A DNA stretch of 64,000 nt from Rhodoferax mekongensis (GCF_032191775.1 NZ_CP132507.1:1761001-1825000); one strand, 5' to 3'. Counted from the stretch's first letter, positions 44,183-54,162 are shown. The notes: generated from the letters alone by a model not told the origin. Numbers and translations are program-made.

Positions 44183-44977
44183 ATGCGCGTCATCATCACT
44201 CGCCCCCAGGCAGAGGCTGCTCCGTGGCTCAAGGCTTTGGATGCTGCCGGCTACACCAGCTGGAGCCTGCCGCTGATTGACATCCGTCCCGCCGCGCAGT
44301 CCGCGCACGTGGAATCCGCGTGGAGCCGTCTCTCCGACTTTGACGCAGTGATGTTTGTGAGTCGTAACGCGGTGTACCACTTTTTTGAAAGAAAAGTGGG
44401 CTTGGCGCCTGTATTTACTGTGCAAGCAGCTATAAAAACAAGAGCATTCGTCACCGGGCCGGGCAGTTACTCCGCCTTGCAGCGGGTTGGTGCGGAGCCC
44501 GGTTTTGTGGACGCGCCTGACTTCCAGGCAGGGCAGTTTGATTCAGAGGCCCTTTGGGCCGTAGTGCGAAGCCGGGTCGCGCCCGGTTATCGGGTGTTGA
44601 TTGTTCGCGGCAGTACCATTGACGAAGGAGCCAGCGATGAAGGCTCCGGGCGCGACTGGTTTGCCCGGCAGGTGATGGATGCCGGTGGTAAGGTGGAGTT
44701 TGTGGTTTCCTATGAGCGCCAGCGCCCTCAATGGGACGCATCCACCATCGCACAGGCCCAAGCCGCCGCCACCGATGGTACGGTGTGGGTGTTCAGCAGT
44801 TCCGAGGCCATCCGCAACCTCCAGCAATGCTGCCCCGGTGTGAGCTGGCAGCAAGCGCAAGCGGTGGTGACCCATGCGCGCATTGGAGATGCCGCACGGG
44901 AAGCCGGATTCGGTCGGGTGCGGGAGTCCAAGCCACTGCTGCCGGCGCTGATGGCGTCGATAGAATCCCTGCAATGA
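44183..44977 (+). CDS. hemD: Uroporphyrinogen-III synthase
   Basis: 264 residues, 8 nt after hemC. MRVIITRPQAEAAPWLKALDAAGYTSWSLPLIDI is the N-terminal signature; DAVMFVSRNAVYHFF and the second domain (RVLIVRGSTIDEGASDEG and FSSSEAIRNL) follow. It cyclises hydroxymethylbilane with D-ring inversion. Residues about 70-88 (VGLAPVFTVQAAIKTRAF region) are encoded by an antisense 56-bp element copy, an addition in a surface loop that enzymes of this weakly conserved family may tolerate. Overlaps hemX by ATGA. Confidence 0.93.
   Translation: MRVIITRPQAEAAPWLKALDAAGYTSWSLPLIDIRPAAQSAHVESAWSRLSDFDAVMFVSRNAVYHFFERKVGLAPVFTVQAAIKTRAFVTGPGSYSALQRVGAEPGFVDAPDFQAGQFDSEALWAVVRSRVAPGYRVLIVRGSTIDEGASDEGSGRDWFARQVMDAGGKVEFVVSYERQRPQWDASTIAQAQAAATDGTVWVFSSSEAIRNLQQCCPGVSWQQAQAVVTHARIGDAAREAGFGRVRESKPLLPALMASIESLQ
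44390..44445 (-). repeat. 56-bp dispersed element, copy inside hemD
   Basis: On minus: GCTCTTGTTTTTATAGC, TGCTTGCACA, then ACAGGCGCCAAGCCC and a T-rich end. Antisense to hemD and translated through in the frame GCT ATA AAA. Confidence 0.85.
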
Positions 44978-46038
44978 ATCCAGAAGCATCCGCCCCTGAA
45001 GCACCGGCAGTATCTGACGCGCCCGCAGCGCCTTTTCCGGGCGCTCTTCTCCCTACCGTGAAGTCCTCCCGCCGATGGTTGCGTGGGGTGGCGGTGGTGG
45101 CGGTAGCCGGTGTGATCGGCAGCGTCTTGCTGTGGCAAAAACTGGGCAACATCCAAGAGCAGTTGGCCCGCCAGACAGCGGAGTCCGGCAGCCAAGCAGG
45201 TGAAGCCCGCGCGACCGCCAAGCAGGCCCAAGAACTGGCGATTGAAACGGCCGCCAAGTTGGCCGTGTTGGATGCGCGACTCAGTGAGGTTGCCCTGCAA
45301 CGCACGCAGCTCGAAGAATTGATGCAAAGCCTGTCGCGCTCGCGCGATGAGAACCTGGTGGTCGACATTGAATCATCGCTGCGTTTGGCCCAGCAACAAG
45401 CCCAGCTGACAGGCAGTGTGGAGCCTTTGCTGGCGTCGCTCAAGTCGGCGGAATTGCGTGTGGCCCGTGCAGCACAGCCGCGTTTGACACCGGTGCAGCG
45501 GGCCATTGCCAAGGATGTCGCCCGTATCAAGGGCACCGCCTTGTCTGACACGCCGGCCATGCTGGTTCGGCTGGACGAGTTGGTTTCCTTGGCGGATGAG
45601 CTGCCAGTGGGTAACGCAGTGCAGGCCCCCAAGTCTGTGCCCAGCCTGCAGCGCAAGAATGACGAGACCCTCACCGGCTGGTCCGGTCGCATGCTGGAGT
45701 TGGTGCGCGAGGAGGTACGCGGCTTGGTGCGGGTGAGCAAGATCGAGAACCCCGACGTGGCCCTGCTCTCGCCGGAACAATCGTTCTTCGTGCGCGAAAA
45801 CTTCAAGCTCAAGGTCTTGAATGCCCGATTGGGCCTGCTGTCCCGCCAGACGGATGCTGCGCGAGCGGATCTGGTGGCTGCGTCCAACGCCTTGACCCGG
45901 TATTTCGATGCCGGTTCTCGAAAGACCCAGACCGCCCAAGCCGCCTTGCAGCAGTTGCAATTGCAGATGCGGACCCTGGAAATTCCTCGAGTGGATGAGA
46001 CGCTGGCGGCTCTGGCTACCGCGGCTGCAGGACGCTGA
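44974..46038 (+). CDS. hemX: HemX-like membrane protein of the haem operon
   Basis: 354 residues from ATG 44974. A Pro/Ala-rich cytoplasmic N-terminus, one membrane helix at about 36-54 (GVAVVAVAGVIGSVLLW), then a long coiled-coil (QEQLARQTAESGSQAGEARATAKQAQELAIETAAKLAVLDARLSEVALQRTQLEELMQSLSR) and a helical periplasmic part. Known as HemX; the enzymatic name uroporphyrinogen-III methyltransferase is not supported. Three nt before hemY. Confidence 0.9.
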   Translation: MNPEASAPEAPAVSDAPAAPFPGALLPTVKSSRRWLRGVAVVAVAGVIGSVLLWQKLGNIQEQLARQTAESGSQAGEARATAKQAQELAIETAAKLAVLDARLSEVALQRTQLEELMQSLSRSRDENLVVDIESSLRLAQQQAQLTGSVEPLLASLKSAELRVARAAQPRLTPVQRAIAKDVARIKGTALSDTPAMLVRLDELVSLADELPVGNAVQAPKSVPSLQRKNDETLTGWSGRMLELVREEVRGLVRVSKIENPDVALLSPEQSFFVRENFKLKVLNARLGLLSRQTDAARADLVAASNALTRYFDAGSRKTQTAQAALQQLQLQMRTLEIPRVDETLAALATAAAGR

Positions 46039-46040
46039 CC

Positions 46041-47318
46041 ATGCGCTTTGCTCTATGGCTGATGGCCTTGTTCTGTATGGCGGTGGCGTCCGCCTTGTTT
46101 GCAGGGAACAACCAAGGCACTGTGACTTTGTACTGGCCGCCTTACCGGGTCGACATGTCCCTGAATCTGGTGTTGCTGGCTTTGGCGCTGGCCTTTATCA
46201 CGCTGCACCTTGCACTGCGAGGGATCTCCGGGTTGTTCAGCATTCCACAGCAGGCGCGCCGCTGGCGCTTGTCCTACAAAGAGCGCACAATTTATTCCGG
46301 TTTGCTGGACACGATCTCGCATTTGGTAGCCGGCCGTTTTGTGCGGGCACGCAAGGCTGCGGAGGTCGTGGTTGCGGTGGAAGATGCGATGCTCTCCAGC
46401 GGAGACGCCTTGCCCGATGCGGCGCGGCTGCGCACGCTGGCGCATTTGCTGGCTGCGGAGAGTGCGCACGCATTGCAAGACCGTGGCACACGAGAAACCC
46501 ATTTTCAGCGGGCGTTGCAGGAGGCGGGCAGCAAGGATGCGAGCGACCTGCGCGATGGTGTCCAGCTGCGTGCCGCCCGCTGGGCCCTCGAAGACCGGGA
46601 TTCCACCGGAGCAGTCCAATGGCTGGAGCAACTGCCCGTGGGTACCGCCCGCCGCACGATTGCCTTGCGATTGCGTTTCAAGGCGGCGCGTCAAGCCCGC
46701 AACACGCGAGTGGCGCTGGACGCTGCCCGTGTGCTGACCAAGCACCGCGCGTTTTCGGAAGTTGCAGGCACCGGCATCGTGCGGGGGCTGGCATTGGAGC
46801 TGCTGCGCGGCGCGCATGATGCGGCGCAGCTAGAGCAGGCGTGGGCTGCACTGGATAGCCCGGAACGTCTCTTGCCTGATGTGGCGCTCGAGGCGGCAGA
46901 GAGGTTGCTTGTGCTGGATGGTGACGTAGCGACCGCCCGCTTGTGGGTGTTGCCTTTGTGGCAGGGCCAAAATCCACAGGCTCCGGCAATGAGCTACGAG
47001 CAACGAGTGCGTCTGGTCCGCGTGTTGGAACGCAGTTTCATGTCGGAAGAAACCCAGCCCGATGGCGTCTGGCTCTCGCGTATTGAGACAGCCCAGATGG
47101 CACAGCCTGGCGACCCTCTGCTGCAATACCTTGCAGGGGTGCTGTGTGTGCGTTTGTCTCTGTGGGGCAAGGCCCAGGCATTGTTGCGCCAAGCCATCCC
47201 CATGCTCAAAGATGCAGATATGAAACGTCGGGCTTGGCTGGCTATGGCCGAACTTGCCGAGCACCGCCTGGACACCAAGGGCGCGGCCGAGGCCTACAAA
47301 GCTGCTGCCAAGGCGTAA
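46041..47318 (+). CDS. hemY: HemY-like TPR membrane protein
   Basis: 425 residues. Two N-terminal helices (FALWLMALFCMAVASALFAG and LNLVLLALALAFITLHLAL) with NNQGTVTLYWPPYRVDMS between them match proteobacterial HemY. TPR-like helices cover the rest and a clear one is at the C-terminus (MKRRAWLAMAELAEHRLDTKGAAEAYKAAA). It is thought to act as a scaffold for late haem synthesis. Last gene of the cluster. Confidence 0.93.
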   Translation: MRFALWLMALFCMAVASALFAGNNQGTVTLYWPPYRVDMSLNLVLLALALAFITLHLALRGISGLFSIPQQARRWRLSYKERTIYSGLLDTISHLVAGRFVRARKAAEVVVAVEDAMLSSGDALPDAARLRTLAHLLAAESAHALQDRGTRETHFQRALQEAGSKDASDLRDGVQLRAARWALEDRDSTGAVQWLEQLPVGTARRTIALRLRFKAARQARNTRVALDAARVLTKHRAFSEVAGTGIVRGLALELLRGAHDAAQLEQAWAALDSPERLLPDVALEAAERLLVLDGDVATARLWVLPLWQGQNPQAPAMSYEQRVRLVRVLERSFMSEETQPDGVWLSRIETAQMAQPGDPLLQYLAGVLCVRLSLWGKAQALLRQAIPMLKDADMKRRAWLAMAELAEHRLDTKGAAEAYKAAAKA

Positions 47319-47361
47319 AACCCTTGGTGACGCGCTTGCGCGTTAGGGCTATTATGGTTTC

Positions 47362-48438
47362 ATGGCCACACTTATCGAACACCTGATCAAGCTCACGGAC
47401 CACAGAGACCGTGATTTGCTCGAACTCACACTTTCCAAAGCCCTGATAGACCTGATACCCATCCAGCGGGTGTTGGTTTCCAAGGTACTCAGCGAAGAAG
47501 GCGTCAAGCGCTGGATGGATGTCACCGTGCTGGATGCCCGCGGGGGCGGCAAAGTGGTGGATCCGCTGCGGGTCGATTTCCAGACCTTGCCCTTGTTGGA
47601 AGACAACCGGGACCGGCTGCACTGCATACAGCGGCAGGAGCGTGTGGAAATTGCCTGGGCGGGCGAGAATGGTCCGCGCATCACTTACCTGCCGCTTTTT
47701 ACAGATCCGGTGGCGGGTGATGAAGCTGTGCTGGAAATTCACTCTGCCAGCGCCCTGATGGATGAGCAGTTGGCGGTGGTGGGGGATGTGTCCCGTGTGT
47801 TCCGCAACATGTATCGCTTGTTGGCCTACAGCGACCGCGATGCCTTGACCGGTTTGTTGAACCGCAAATCCCTGGACGACACCTTTTACAGCGCAGTACT
47901 GGAGGAGTTGGGGCAGGTGGATGAAGCTGCAGCGGCAGCGCGGCAGCCAGCGCTCTCGGCAGGGCAGGAAAGGCGTCACCGTGTCCCGCCGAATTACTGG
48001 TTGGGCACGATATCCGTGGATAGTTACGGGGTGATCAACGACCAGCATGGGCATTTGATTGCCGAAGAAGTCTTGTTGCTGGTAGCCCGCATCATGAACA
48101 ATACCTTCCGCACCTACGACCGCTTGTACCGCTTCGGTGGCGAGCAGTTTGCGGTGTTGATGCATTGCCCCGATGAGGCCTTGGTGTTGGCGGCATTTGA
48201 GCGTTTCCGGGCCAATATCGAAAAGTTCAATTTCCCGCAGGTGGGGCGCCTTACTATCAGTGGCGGTTTCACCCGGGTCAGCCCGGACGACTCTCCCAGC
48301 ACCGCATTGGAGCGCGCCGAGCGTGCTGTGGACTATGCCCAACATCACGGACAGAACAAGGTGTTCAGCCACGCAGAGTTGGTCCGCAAGGGCTTTTTCG
48401 GCGAAGCATTGAAGATCGGTGCGGTTGATATTTTTTGA
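47362..48438 (+). CDS. GGDEF-domain protein with degenerate active site (GGEQF)
   Basis: 358 residues, soluble. A non-annotated N-terminal domain (about 1-165) precedes a GGDEF-like fold with DALTGLLNRKSLDD at the start and SVDSYGVINDQHGH in place of the first metal-binding D-(x)n-F block. The signature is GGEQF at 259-263; Gln replaces the catalytic Glu. So diguanylate cyclase activity is doubtful and it may bind c-di-GMP or GTP or have a structural role. Followed by a terminator shared with convergent rne. Confidence 0.88.
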   Translation: MATLIEHLIKLTDHRDRDLLELTLSKALIDLIPIQRVLVSKVLSEEGVKRWMDVTVLDARGGGKVVDPLRVDFQTLPLLEDNRDRLHCIQRQERVEIAWAGENGPRITYLPLFTDPVAGDEAVLEIHSASALMDEQLAVVGDVSRVFRNMYRLLAYSDRDALTGLLNRKSLDDTFYSAVLEELGQVDEAAAAARQPALSAGQERRHRVPPNYWLGTISVDSYGVINDQHGHLIAEEVLLLVARIMNNTFRTYDRLYRFGGEQFAVLMHCPDEALVLAAFERFRANIEKFNFPQVGRLTISGGFTRVSPDDSPSTALERAERAVDYAQHHGQNKVFSHAELVRKGFFGEALKIGAVDIF

Positions 48439-48470
48439 TCTTCGGATTGCGTCAATCCAACAAAAAGGGC

Positions 48471-48504
48471 GCCCGACAGGCGCCCTTCTTGTTGGCCCTT
48501 GTCA
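48471..48504. terminator. Intrinsic terminator between the degenerate GGDEF gene and rne
   Basis: AAGGGCGCC-(loop)-GGCGCCCTT hairpin, extended by CCAAC/GTTGG flanks, with A and T runs on the arms. Suits both converging genes. Confidence 0.8.
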
Positions 48505-48534
48505 TCCCCTTTTGAGGGATGACAAGTCTATGCT

Positions 48535-51486
48535 TTAGGCTGTTTGGTTTTCTTCAAACGGCAGCTTCATGTCGCGCAAGTCGCGGCGGGTTTCCACCAG
48601 AACCAACGGACGGTCATCCAGCACCACGGGGGCGGGACGCTCACGGGGCACATGAACCGGTTTGGGTTCGGCAGCAATGGCGGCCTGAACCGCGGCAATC
48701 TTGTCAGCATCTGAATTCACCCATTGCAGGCCGGCGCTGGATGCCACTTGAGCCAGTGCTTCAGTAGGAAGCGCATAGCTCACCACTTTGGGCATGCGGC
48801 CTTCGGGAGCAGCCACCACGGAAGCAGCTGTAGTCGTGGCGACAGTGACCGGCGCAGCTACAGGAGCGACCGGGGATGCCGAAGCTAGGGGTGCCACTGC
48901 CTCAACTGGGGCTACGGGAGCAGACTCCGGTGCAGGTGCAGCGTCAAAGGTAGCCGGAGAGGCTTCCTGTCCGTCAGCCTGCTGGCGCTGCCCATTTTCA
49001 CCACGCGACCCGCGATTGCCACGGTCGCGGCCATAACGGTCGCGGGAGCGGCGTTCGCGTGGTTCCTGGCCTGTGGTTCCTTCTGAGGGTACGTCGGCTG
49101 CTGAAGCGGCGTCTGTACCTTCAGCAACGGGCAACTCGCCGGGCTGATCTACACGGTTGGCCTCGTCCTGGCGTGGGCCACGGTCGTTTCGGCGGCCACG
49201 GCCATTGCGGTTACGCCCTTCACGTGGCTCACGCGCTTCACCTTGCGACTCCGCGCTTGCTTCCACGCCTTCTGCCGAAGCTTGGGCTGCAGGCGCTTCC
49301 GCATTCACCTCTGCGTTGCGGGTTGCGTTGTCGTTGCGATCGCCATTGCGGGGACCACGGTTGCCGCGTTCATTGCGGTTACCGCGCTCCTGGCGGCCTT
49401 CGCGCGCTTGTGGTGCGGGTGCGCCGTCGGCTTGCAGACTGATTTCAGCGCCTACGGCTTTGGACTGCTCGCCATCCATGCGCTCCTGACGGGGCACGCT
49501 GTTGCGCTCGCCGCGTTCATTGCGGTTGCCACGGTCTTGGCGCTCTGCGCGTTCACCACGGCCGTTGCGTTCACCACGTTCGTTGCGGTTACCGCGTTCG
49601 GAACGCTCGCCACGGTTATCGGGGCGGGTTTCGTTGCGTGGCTCGCCGCTGCGATCACCGCGCTGGTTGCGACGGTTGCCATCGCGTCCGTTGCGGCCTT
49701 CACGTTTGTCATCAGTCTTGGCCGGCGCAGGCGCTGCGGCAGGCGCAGGTGCGGCTTCAGGCGCAGCAAACAAGCTCTTGATCCATCCGAAGAATCCTTT
49801 GGATGCCGGAGCTGCAACAGGCGCTGCCACCGGTGCCGGAGCAGCCTTGACGGGCTCAGGCTTGGGCGGTGCAATGGGAGCCGGTGCATCCGGCAGCACG
49901 CCCTTGATCACAGGGGTCTGCTTGTTGGTGGGCTCTTGCGAGCGACGGGTCACGCCGGTGGCTTCTTCCATGTCGTCGGCCATCTTGTAGCTGGCTTCGA
50001 TGTGGTCCAGACGGGGATCGTCGTGCTTCAAGCGCTCGAGCTTGTAGTTGGGAGTTTCCAGAGTCTTGTTGGGCACCATCAACACGTTGATGCGTTGCTT
50101 CAGCTCAATTTTGGCGATTTCAGTACGCTTTTCGTTCAGCAGGAACGAAGCCACTTCCACAGGAACCTGGCACAGCACCGAGGCGGTGTTGTCCTTGAGG
50201 GACTCTTCCTGGATGATGCGCAGAATCTGCAACGCGCTGGATTCGGTATCACGGATGTGGCCGGAGCCGCCGCAACGGGGGCAGGGGATGGATGCACCTT
50301 CGGATAGAGCCGGGCGCAGGCGCTGGCGGCTCATTTCCATCAAACCGAATTTGGAAATGGTGCCGAACTGCACGCGGGCGCGGTCCTGGCGCAGCGCGTC
50401 GCGCAAGCGGTTTTCCACTTCGCGGCGGTTGCGGGACTCTTCCATGTCGATAAAGTCGATCACGATCAAGCCACCCAAGTCGCGCAAGCGCATCTGGCGG
50501 GCCACTTCGTCAGCAGCTTCCAGGTTGGTGCGGGTGGCGGTTTCTTCGATATCACCGCCCTTGATGGCGCGGGCCGAGTTCACGTCCACGGAAACCAAAG
50601 CTTCGGTGTGGTCGATCACGATGGCGCCGCCGGAAGGCAGGGTCACGGTGCGGGCATAGGCCGATTCGATCTGGTGTTCGATCTGGAAGCGGCTGAACAG
50701 CGGCGCATCGTCACGGTAACGCTTCACGCGGGCTGCGTGCTCAGGCATCACGTGGGCCATGAATTGCTGGGCCTGCTCGTACACGTCATCGGTGTCGATC
50801 AGGATGTCGCCGATGTCGTGGTTGAAGTAGTCGCGGATCGCGCGGATAACCAAAGAAGACTCTTGGTAAATCAGGAACGCACCCTTGGCGCCCTTGGCGG
50901 CACCGTCGATGGCGCCCCAGAGTTTCAGGAGGTAGTTCAGGTCCCACTGCAGTTCGGGCGCGCTGCGGCCGATGCCGGCGGTACGGGCGATGATGGACAT
51001 GCCGTTGGGGTATTCCAACTGGTCCATGTTTTCTTTGAGTTCGGCGCGGTCGTCACCCTCGATGCGGCGTGAGACGCCACCACCACGGGGGTTGTTGGGC
51101 ATCAGCACCACATAGCGGCCGGCCAGCGAGATGAAAGTGGTCAGAGCTGCGCCCTTGTTGCCACGTTCTTCTTTTTCGACCTGAACCAGCAGCTCCTGGC
51201 CTTCGCGGATCGCGTCCTGGATGCGGGCATTGCTCGCAGACACGCCCTGCTGGAAATACTGTTTGGAAATTTCCTTGAAGGGCAGAAAACCGTGGCGGTC
51301 TTCGCCGTAGTCCACAAAGCAAGCTTCCAGTGACGGCTCTACACGGGTCACGACCGCTTTGTAGATGTTGCCCTTGCGCTGTTCGCGGCCTTCAATTTCA
51401 ATTTCGTAGTCGAGGAGTTTTTGTCCGTCGACGATAGCCAAGCGGCGTTCTTCAGCCTGCGTGGCGTTAATCAGCATCCGTTTCAT
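48535..51486 (-). CDS. rne: Ribonuclease E
   Basis: 983 residues from ATG 51486 ([22 protein letters not shown], as in E. coli; the upstream ATG at 51495 is less likely). S1 domain, 5'-sensor and DNase I-like catalytic domain with [52 protein letters not shown]. The zinc link CPRCGGSG is intact. The C-terminal half is a disordered RNA-binding region rich in [13 protein letters not shown] and [12 protein letters not shown] repeats, then an Ala/Pro stretch and a conserved tail. It initiates mRNA decay and rRNA/tRNA processing at the inner membrane. Divergent from rluC with a long 5' region. Confidence 0.97.
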   Translation of the reverse strand: MKRMLINATQAEERRLAIVDGQKLLDYEIEIEGREQRKGNIYKAVVTRVEPSLEACFVDYGEDRHGFLPFKEISKQYFQQGVSASNARIQDAIREGQELLVQVEKEERGNKGAALTTFISLAGRYVVLMPNNPRGGGVSRRIEGDDRAELKENMDQLEYPNGMSIIARTAGIGRSAPELQWDLNYLLKLWGAIDGAAKGAKGAFLIYQESSLVIRAIRDYFNHDIGDILIDTDDVYEQAQQFMAHVMPEHAARVKRYRDDAPLFSRFQIEHQIESAYARTVTLPSGGAIVIDHTEALVSVDVNSARAIKGGDIEETATRTNLEAADEVARQMRLRDLGGLIVIDFIDMEESRNRREVENRLRDALRQDRARVQFGTISKFGLMEMSRQRLRPALSEGASIPCPRCGGSGHIRDTESSALQILRIIQEESLKDNTASVLCQVPVEVASFLLNEKRTEIAKIELKQRINVLMVPNKTLETPNYKLERLKHDDPRLDHIEASYKMADDMEEATGVTRRSQEPTNKQTPVIKGVLPDAPAPIAPPKPEPVKAAPAPVAAPVAAPASKGFFGWIKSLFAAPEAAPAPAAAPAPAKTDDKREGRNGRDGNRRNQRGDRSGEPRNETRPDNRGERSERGNRNERGERNGRGERAERQDRGNRNERGERNSVPRQERMDGEQSKAVGAEISLQADGAPAPQAREGRQERGNRNERGNRGPRNGDRNDNATRNAEVNAEAPAAQASAEGVEASAESQGEAREPREGRNRNGRGRRNDRGPRQDEANRVDQPGELPVAEGTDAASAADVPSEGTTGQEPRERRSRDRYGRDRGNRGSRGENGQRQQADGQEASPATFDAAPAPESAPVAPVEAVAPLASASPVAPVAAPVTVATTTAASVVAAPEGRMPKVVSYALPTEALAQVASSAGLQWVNSDADKIAAVQAAIAAEPKPVHVPRERPAPVVLDDRPLVLVETRRDLRDMKLPFEENQTA

Positions 51487-51982
51487 GGATTGCATCCTTC
51501 TTCAATAAGCACATGCCCTGTGTGGGGCTAACGGAGCCGGACTGACGAATTGAAGTGAGGAGGAATTGCCGGAGAGCTATGTGTCACCGAAGGTGGCTAA
51601 GCGTAGGCGCGGGGATGGGGACGAGGGATTGCGTTTGTGAACCTGCTACAAAATTGCTAGCTGGTTGCGCTGGTGGTACCGGGGCTGCAGGCCGATTTGT
51701 GCCACCAAACGGGGCGAATACGCTCCGTAGGCACATGGTCATCAGGCTTAGCAACACAAACATCTCGTTTCATTCCGTCCGTCAACCGTGGGTTGGCGGA
51801 TTTGGGGTATTCCGTATCAGGGTTTCAATTCGTAGTCTTGACCTTTGGGTGACACCGCCATCACAAGCAGCTGGCGTGTGATTTGCGGGTCGCGCCCAAC
51901 GGCGGCTTCGACCTTCCAGCGAAGCGTTCAGTGGGGTGTGGACTAAACTCCAGACAAATCAACCACTTACGGCGCGTCGCTA
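51487..51982. other. Long rne/rluC intergenic region
   Basis: 496 nt with no convincing gene. It should carry the rne promoter and long 5' leader (RNase E controls its own mRNA through its leader in E. coli) and the rluC promoter. A degenerate dispersed-element copy lies at 51645-51700. No motif was assigned beyond that. Confidence 0.6.
51645..51700 (+). repeat. 56-bp dispersed element in the rne/rluC intergenic region
   Basis: GCTACAAAATTGCTAGC, TGGTTGCGCT, then CCGGGGCTGCAGGCCGATTT. Antisense to any rne leader. Confidence 0.75.
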
Positions 51983-53068
51983 GTGAAACACATTATAGAG
52001 GGCAATCCGCCTTCACCGGCCCCCCCTGCCAACTCCCAAGTCAAAACGGTGAAGGTGGATGAAGACAGCGCCGGCCAACGTCTGGACAACTTCCTGATGC
52101 GGGAACTCAAAGGAGTGCCCAAAACTCATGTCTACCGCATCATCCGCAGCGGTGAAGTCCGCGTAAACAAAGGTCGCGCCAGCGCCGATACCCGTATCGC
52201 CGTGGGCGACGTCATCCGTCTGCCGCCAGTGCGTACCTCTGAGCGTGCGGAACAGAAAACCGCTGCAATGGCCGAACAGGTGGGGCGTTTCGTTCCGGCC
52301 AAGGATTTTCCGGTCTTGTTTGAAGACGACCATTTTTTGGTGGTCGACAAACCTGCCGGGGTAGCCGTGCATGGCGGTTCGGGGGTGAGCTTTGGCGTCA
52401 TCGAGCAGCTGCGCATGGCGCGCCCCAAAGCGACATTTTTGGAATTGGTGCACCGGCTGGACCGGGAAACCAGCGGCATCTTGCTGGTTGCCAAGAAGCG
52501 CAGCGCCCTAAAGAATTTGCAAGATCAGTTCCGGGAACGGGAAACCGGCAAAACGTACCTTGCGCTGGTGGCTGGACAATGGCCGGCCAACAAAAAGGTT
52601 TTGGACAAATCCCTGCAGAAATACCTGCTGCCCGATGGCGAGCGCCGCGTGCGGGTGGTGGCCAAAGACCACCCCGATGCCATGCCGTCCTTGAGTCTGG
52701 TCAAGGTGCACTCCGTGACCCCGGCAGCCCGCGCGGCGCAAACACCGCAACAAAAGATCTATTCCTTGCTGGAAGTGACCATCAAAACCGGCAGGACCCA
52801 CCAGATCCGGGTGCACCTGGCCTCGGAAGGCATGGGCATTGTGGGTGACGACAAATATGGCGACTTCGAGTTGAACAAGGCGCTGGCACGTGAAGACGGG
52901 GCTGTGGCGCTCAAGCGCATGTTTTTGCATGCCTGGCGTTTCCAATGCAACCACCCCGCTACGGGTGAGCGGGTGGTCCTGCAGACAGGTCTGCCCCCCG
53001 AGCTTGCCCGTTTTCTTGTGCAGGCCATTCCGGAAGCGCCGGGTGCGGCGGCTCTGGTTCAGGGTTAA
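51983..53068 (+). CDS. rluC: Ribosomal large subunit pseudouridine synthase C
   Basis: 361 residues from GTG 51983. S4-like RNA-binding domain (RLDNFLMRELKGVPKTHVYRIIRSGEVRVNKGRA), then the pseudouridine synthase core with catalytic Asp in VHRLDRETSGILLVAKK and the TGRTHQIRVHLASEGMGIVGDDKYG block. It modifies 23S rRNA. Divergent from rne, the usual order, and followed by the HAD gene after 8 nt. Confidence 0.95.
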   Translation: MKHIIEGNPPSPAPPANSQVKTVKVDEDSAGQRLDNFLMRELKGVPKTHVYRIIRSGEVRVNKGRASADTRIAVGDVIRLPPVRTSERAEQKTAAMAEQVGRFVPAKDFPVLFEDDHFLVVDKPAGVAVHGGSGVSFGVIEQLRMARPKATFLELVHRLDRETSGILLVAKKRSALKNLQDQFRERETGKTYLALVAGQWPANKKVLDKSLQKYLLPDGERRVRVVAKDHPDAMPSLSLVKVHSVTPAARAAQTPQQKIYSLLEVTIKTGRTHQIRVHLASEGMGIVGDDKYGDFELNKALAREDGAVALKRMFLHAWRFQCNHPATGERVVLQTGLPPELARFLVQAIPEAPGAAALVQG

Positions 53069-53076
53069 ATCGGGGC

Positions 53077-53751
53077 ATGAATTCCAACGCTTTTCGCCCT
53101 CGTCGTTTTGACCTGATCGCATTCGATTGGGATGGCACTCTGTTTGACTCTACGGCCCTGATCACCCGCTGTATCCAGCTGGCGGTGAAGGATGTGGGCG
53201 GTACCGTACCGAGTGACAAAGATGCGGCTTACGTGATCGGTATGGGGCTGATGCAGGCGCTGGCCCATGCCGCGCCTGACGTGCCACCCGAAAAATACCC
53301 GCAGCTGGGCGCCCGCTACAAGCACCATTACAGCGTGCATCAGAACGACATTACCCTGTTTACCGGGGTGCTGGAGATGCTGGATCGGCTCAAAGCCCGC
53401 CAGCATCTGTTGACGGTGGCCACCGGCAAAAGCCGTAGTGGGCTGAATGAGGCACTGCGCGATGTGAACCTCCAAGGCATTTTTGATGGCTCGCGCACCG
53501 CAGACGAGACCGCCGGCAAGCCGCACCCCCTGATGTTGCAGGAGCTGATGATGGAATTCGGAGTGGCGGCTGACAGCGTGCTGATGATCGGTGACACCAC
53601 CCACGACCTGCAAATGGCGGTGAACGCCGGGTGTGCCAGTGTGGCCGTGAGCTACGGCGCGCATGAGCCGGACAGTTTAGCCGCGCTGGGCCCCCTGACG
53701 ATTGCCCACTCGGTAGCGGAGTTGGATGCCTGGTTGCAGGCCAACGCCTGA
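53077..53751 (+). CDS. HAD-superfamily phosphatase, phosphoglycolate phosphatase-like
   Basis: 224 residues. Motif I DLIAFDWDGTLFDST, motif II in TVATGKSRSGLNEAL, motif III lysine in TAGKPHPLM and motif IV VLMIGDTTHDLQMAVNAG are all present. Hydrolyses a small phosphate ester; the exact substrate is uncertain. Between rluC and the Rieske gene, the standard order in this order of bacteria. Confidence 0.93.
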   Translation: MNSNAFRPRRFDLIAFDWDGTLFDSTALITRCIQLAVKDVGGTVPSDKDAAYVIGMGLMQALAHAAPDVPPEKYPQLGARYKHHYSVHQNDITLFTGVLEMLDRLKARQHLLTVATGKSRSGLNEALRDVNLQGIFDGSRTADETAGKPHPLMLQELMMEFGVAADSVLMIGDTTHDLQMAVNAGCASVAVSYGAHEPDSLAALGPLTIAHSVAELDAWLQANA

Positions 53752-53778
53752 ACCTTATTAGCCTGACAAGGAGCCCTC

Positions 53779-54162
53779 ATGCCGGACGCTGTTCCCGATA
53801 CCCCCGGAATTGCCTTGTGCAACTCCGCTGATCTGGTGGATAGCGGGCTGGCGGTGCCCTTTGACGTGATCTATTGCGGGCAGACCTGTTATGCCTTTGC
53901 CATTCGCTACGCGGGCAAGGTATATGCCTATCTGAACCGCTGCTCCCACGTGCCCATGGAGATGGACTACCAGCCCAACCGGTTTTTTGACTTAACCGGT
54001 CATTGGCTGATCTGCGCCACCCACGGTGCCATGTATTCCCCCCAGACGGGGCAGTGTCGCAGCGGGCCGTGCCGGGGCAAACTGGTGTCTATCGCCGTAA
54101 CCGAGGTGGACGGCGTGGTCCACTGGCATACTTCACCCCATCTTCAACCGGTATCCTTTTAA
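53779..54162 (+). CDS. Rieske [2Fe-2S] domain protein
   Basis: 127 residues; AAGGAG upstream of ATG. Cluster ligands are RCSHVPMEMD (C-x-H) and CATHGAMYSPQTGQC (C-x-x-H). No signal or membrane helix, so a soluble ferredoxin-like protein. Ends TAA immediately before the sppA ATG. Partner unknown. Confidence 0.93.
   Translation: MPDAVPDTPGIALCNSADLVDSGLAVPFDVIYCGQTCYAFAIRYAGKVYAYLNRCSHVPMEMDYQPNRFFDLTGHWLICATHGAMYSPQTGQCRSGPCRGKLVSIAVTEVDGVVHWHTSPHLQPVSF

Noticed and set aside
47307..47345. CCAAGG/CCTTGG hairpin after hemY
   Set aside because: No T tract follows, so not a convincing terminator.
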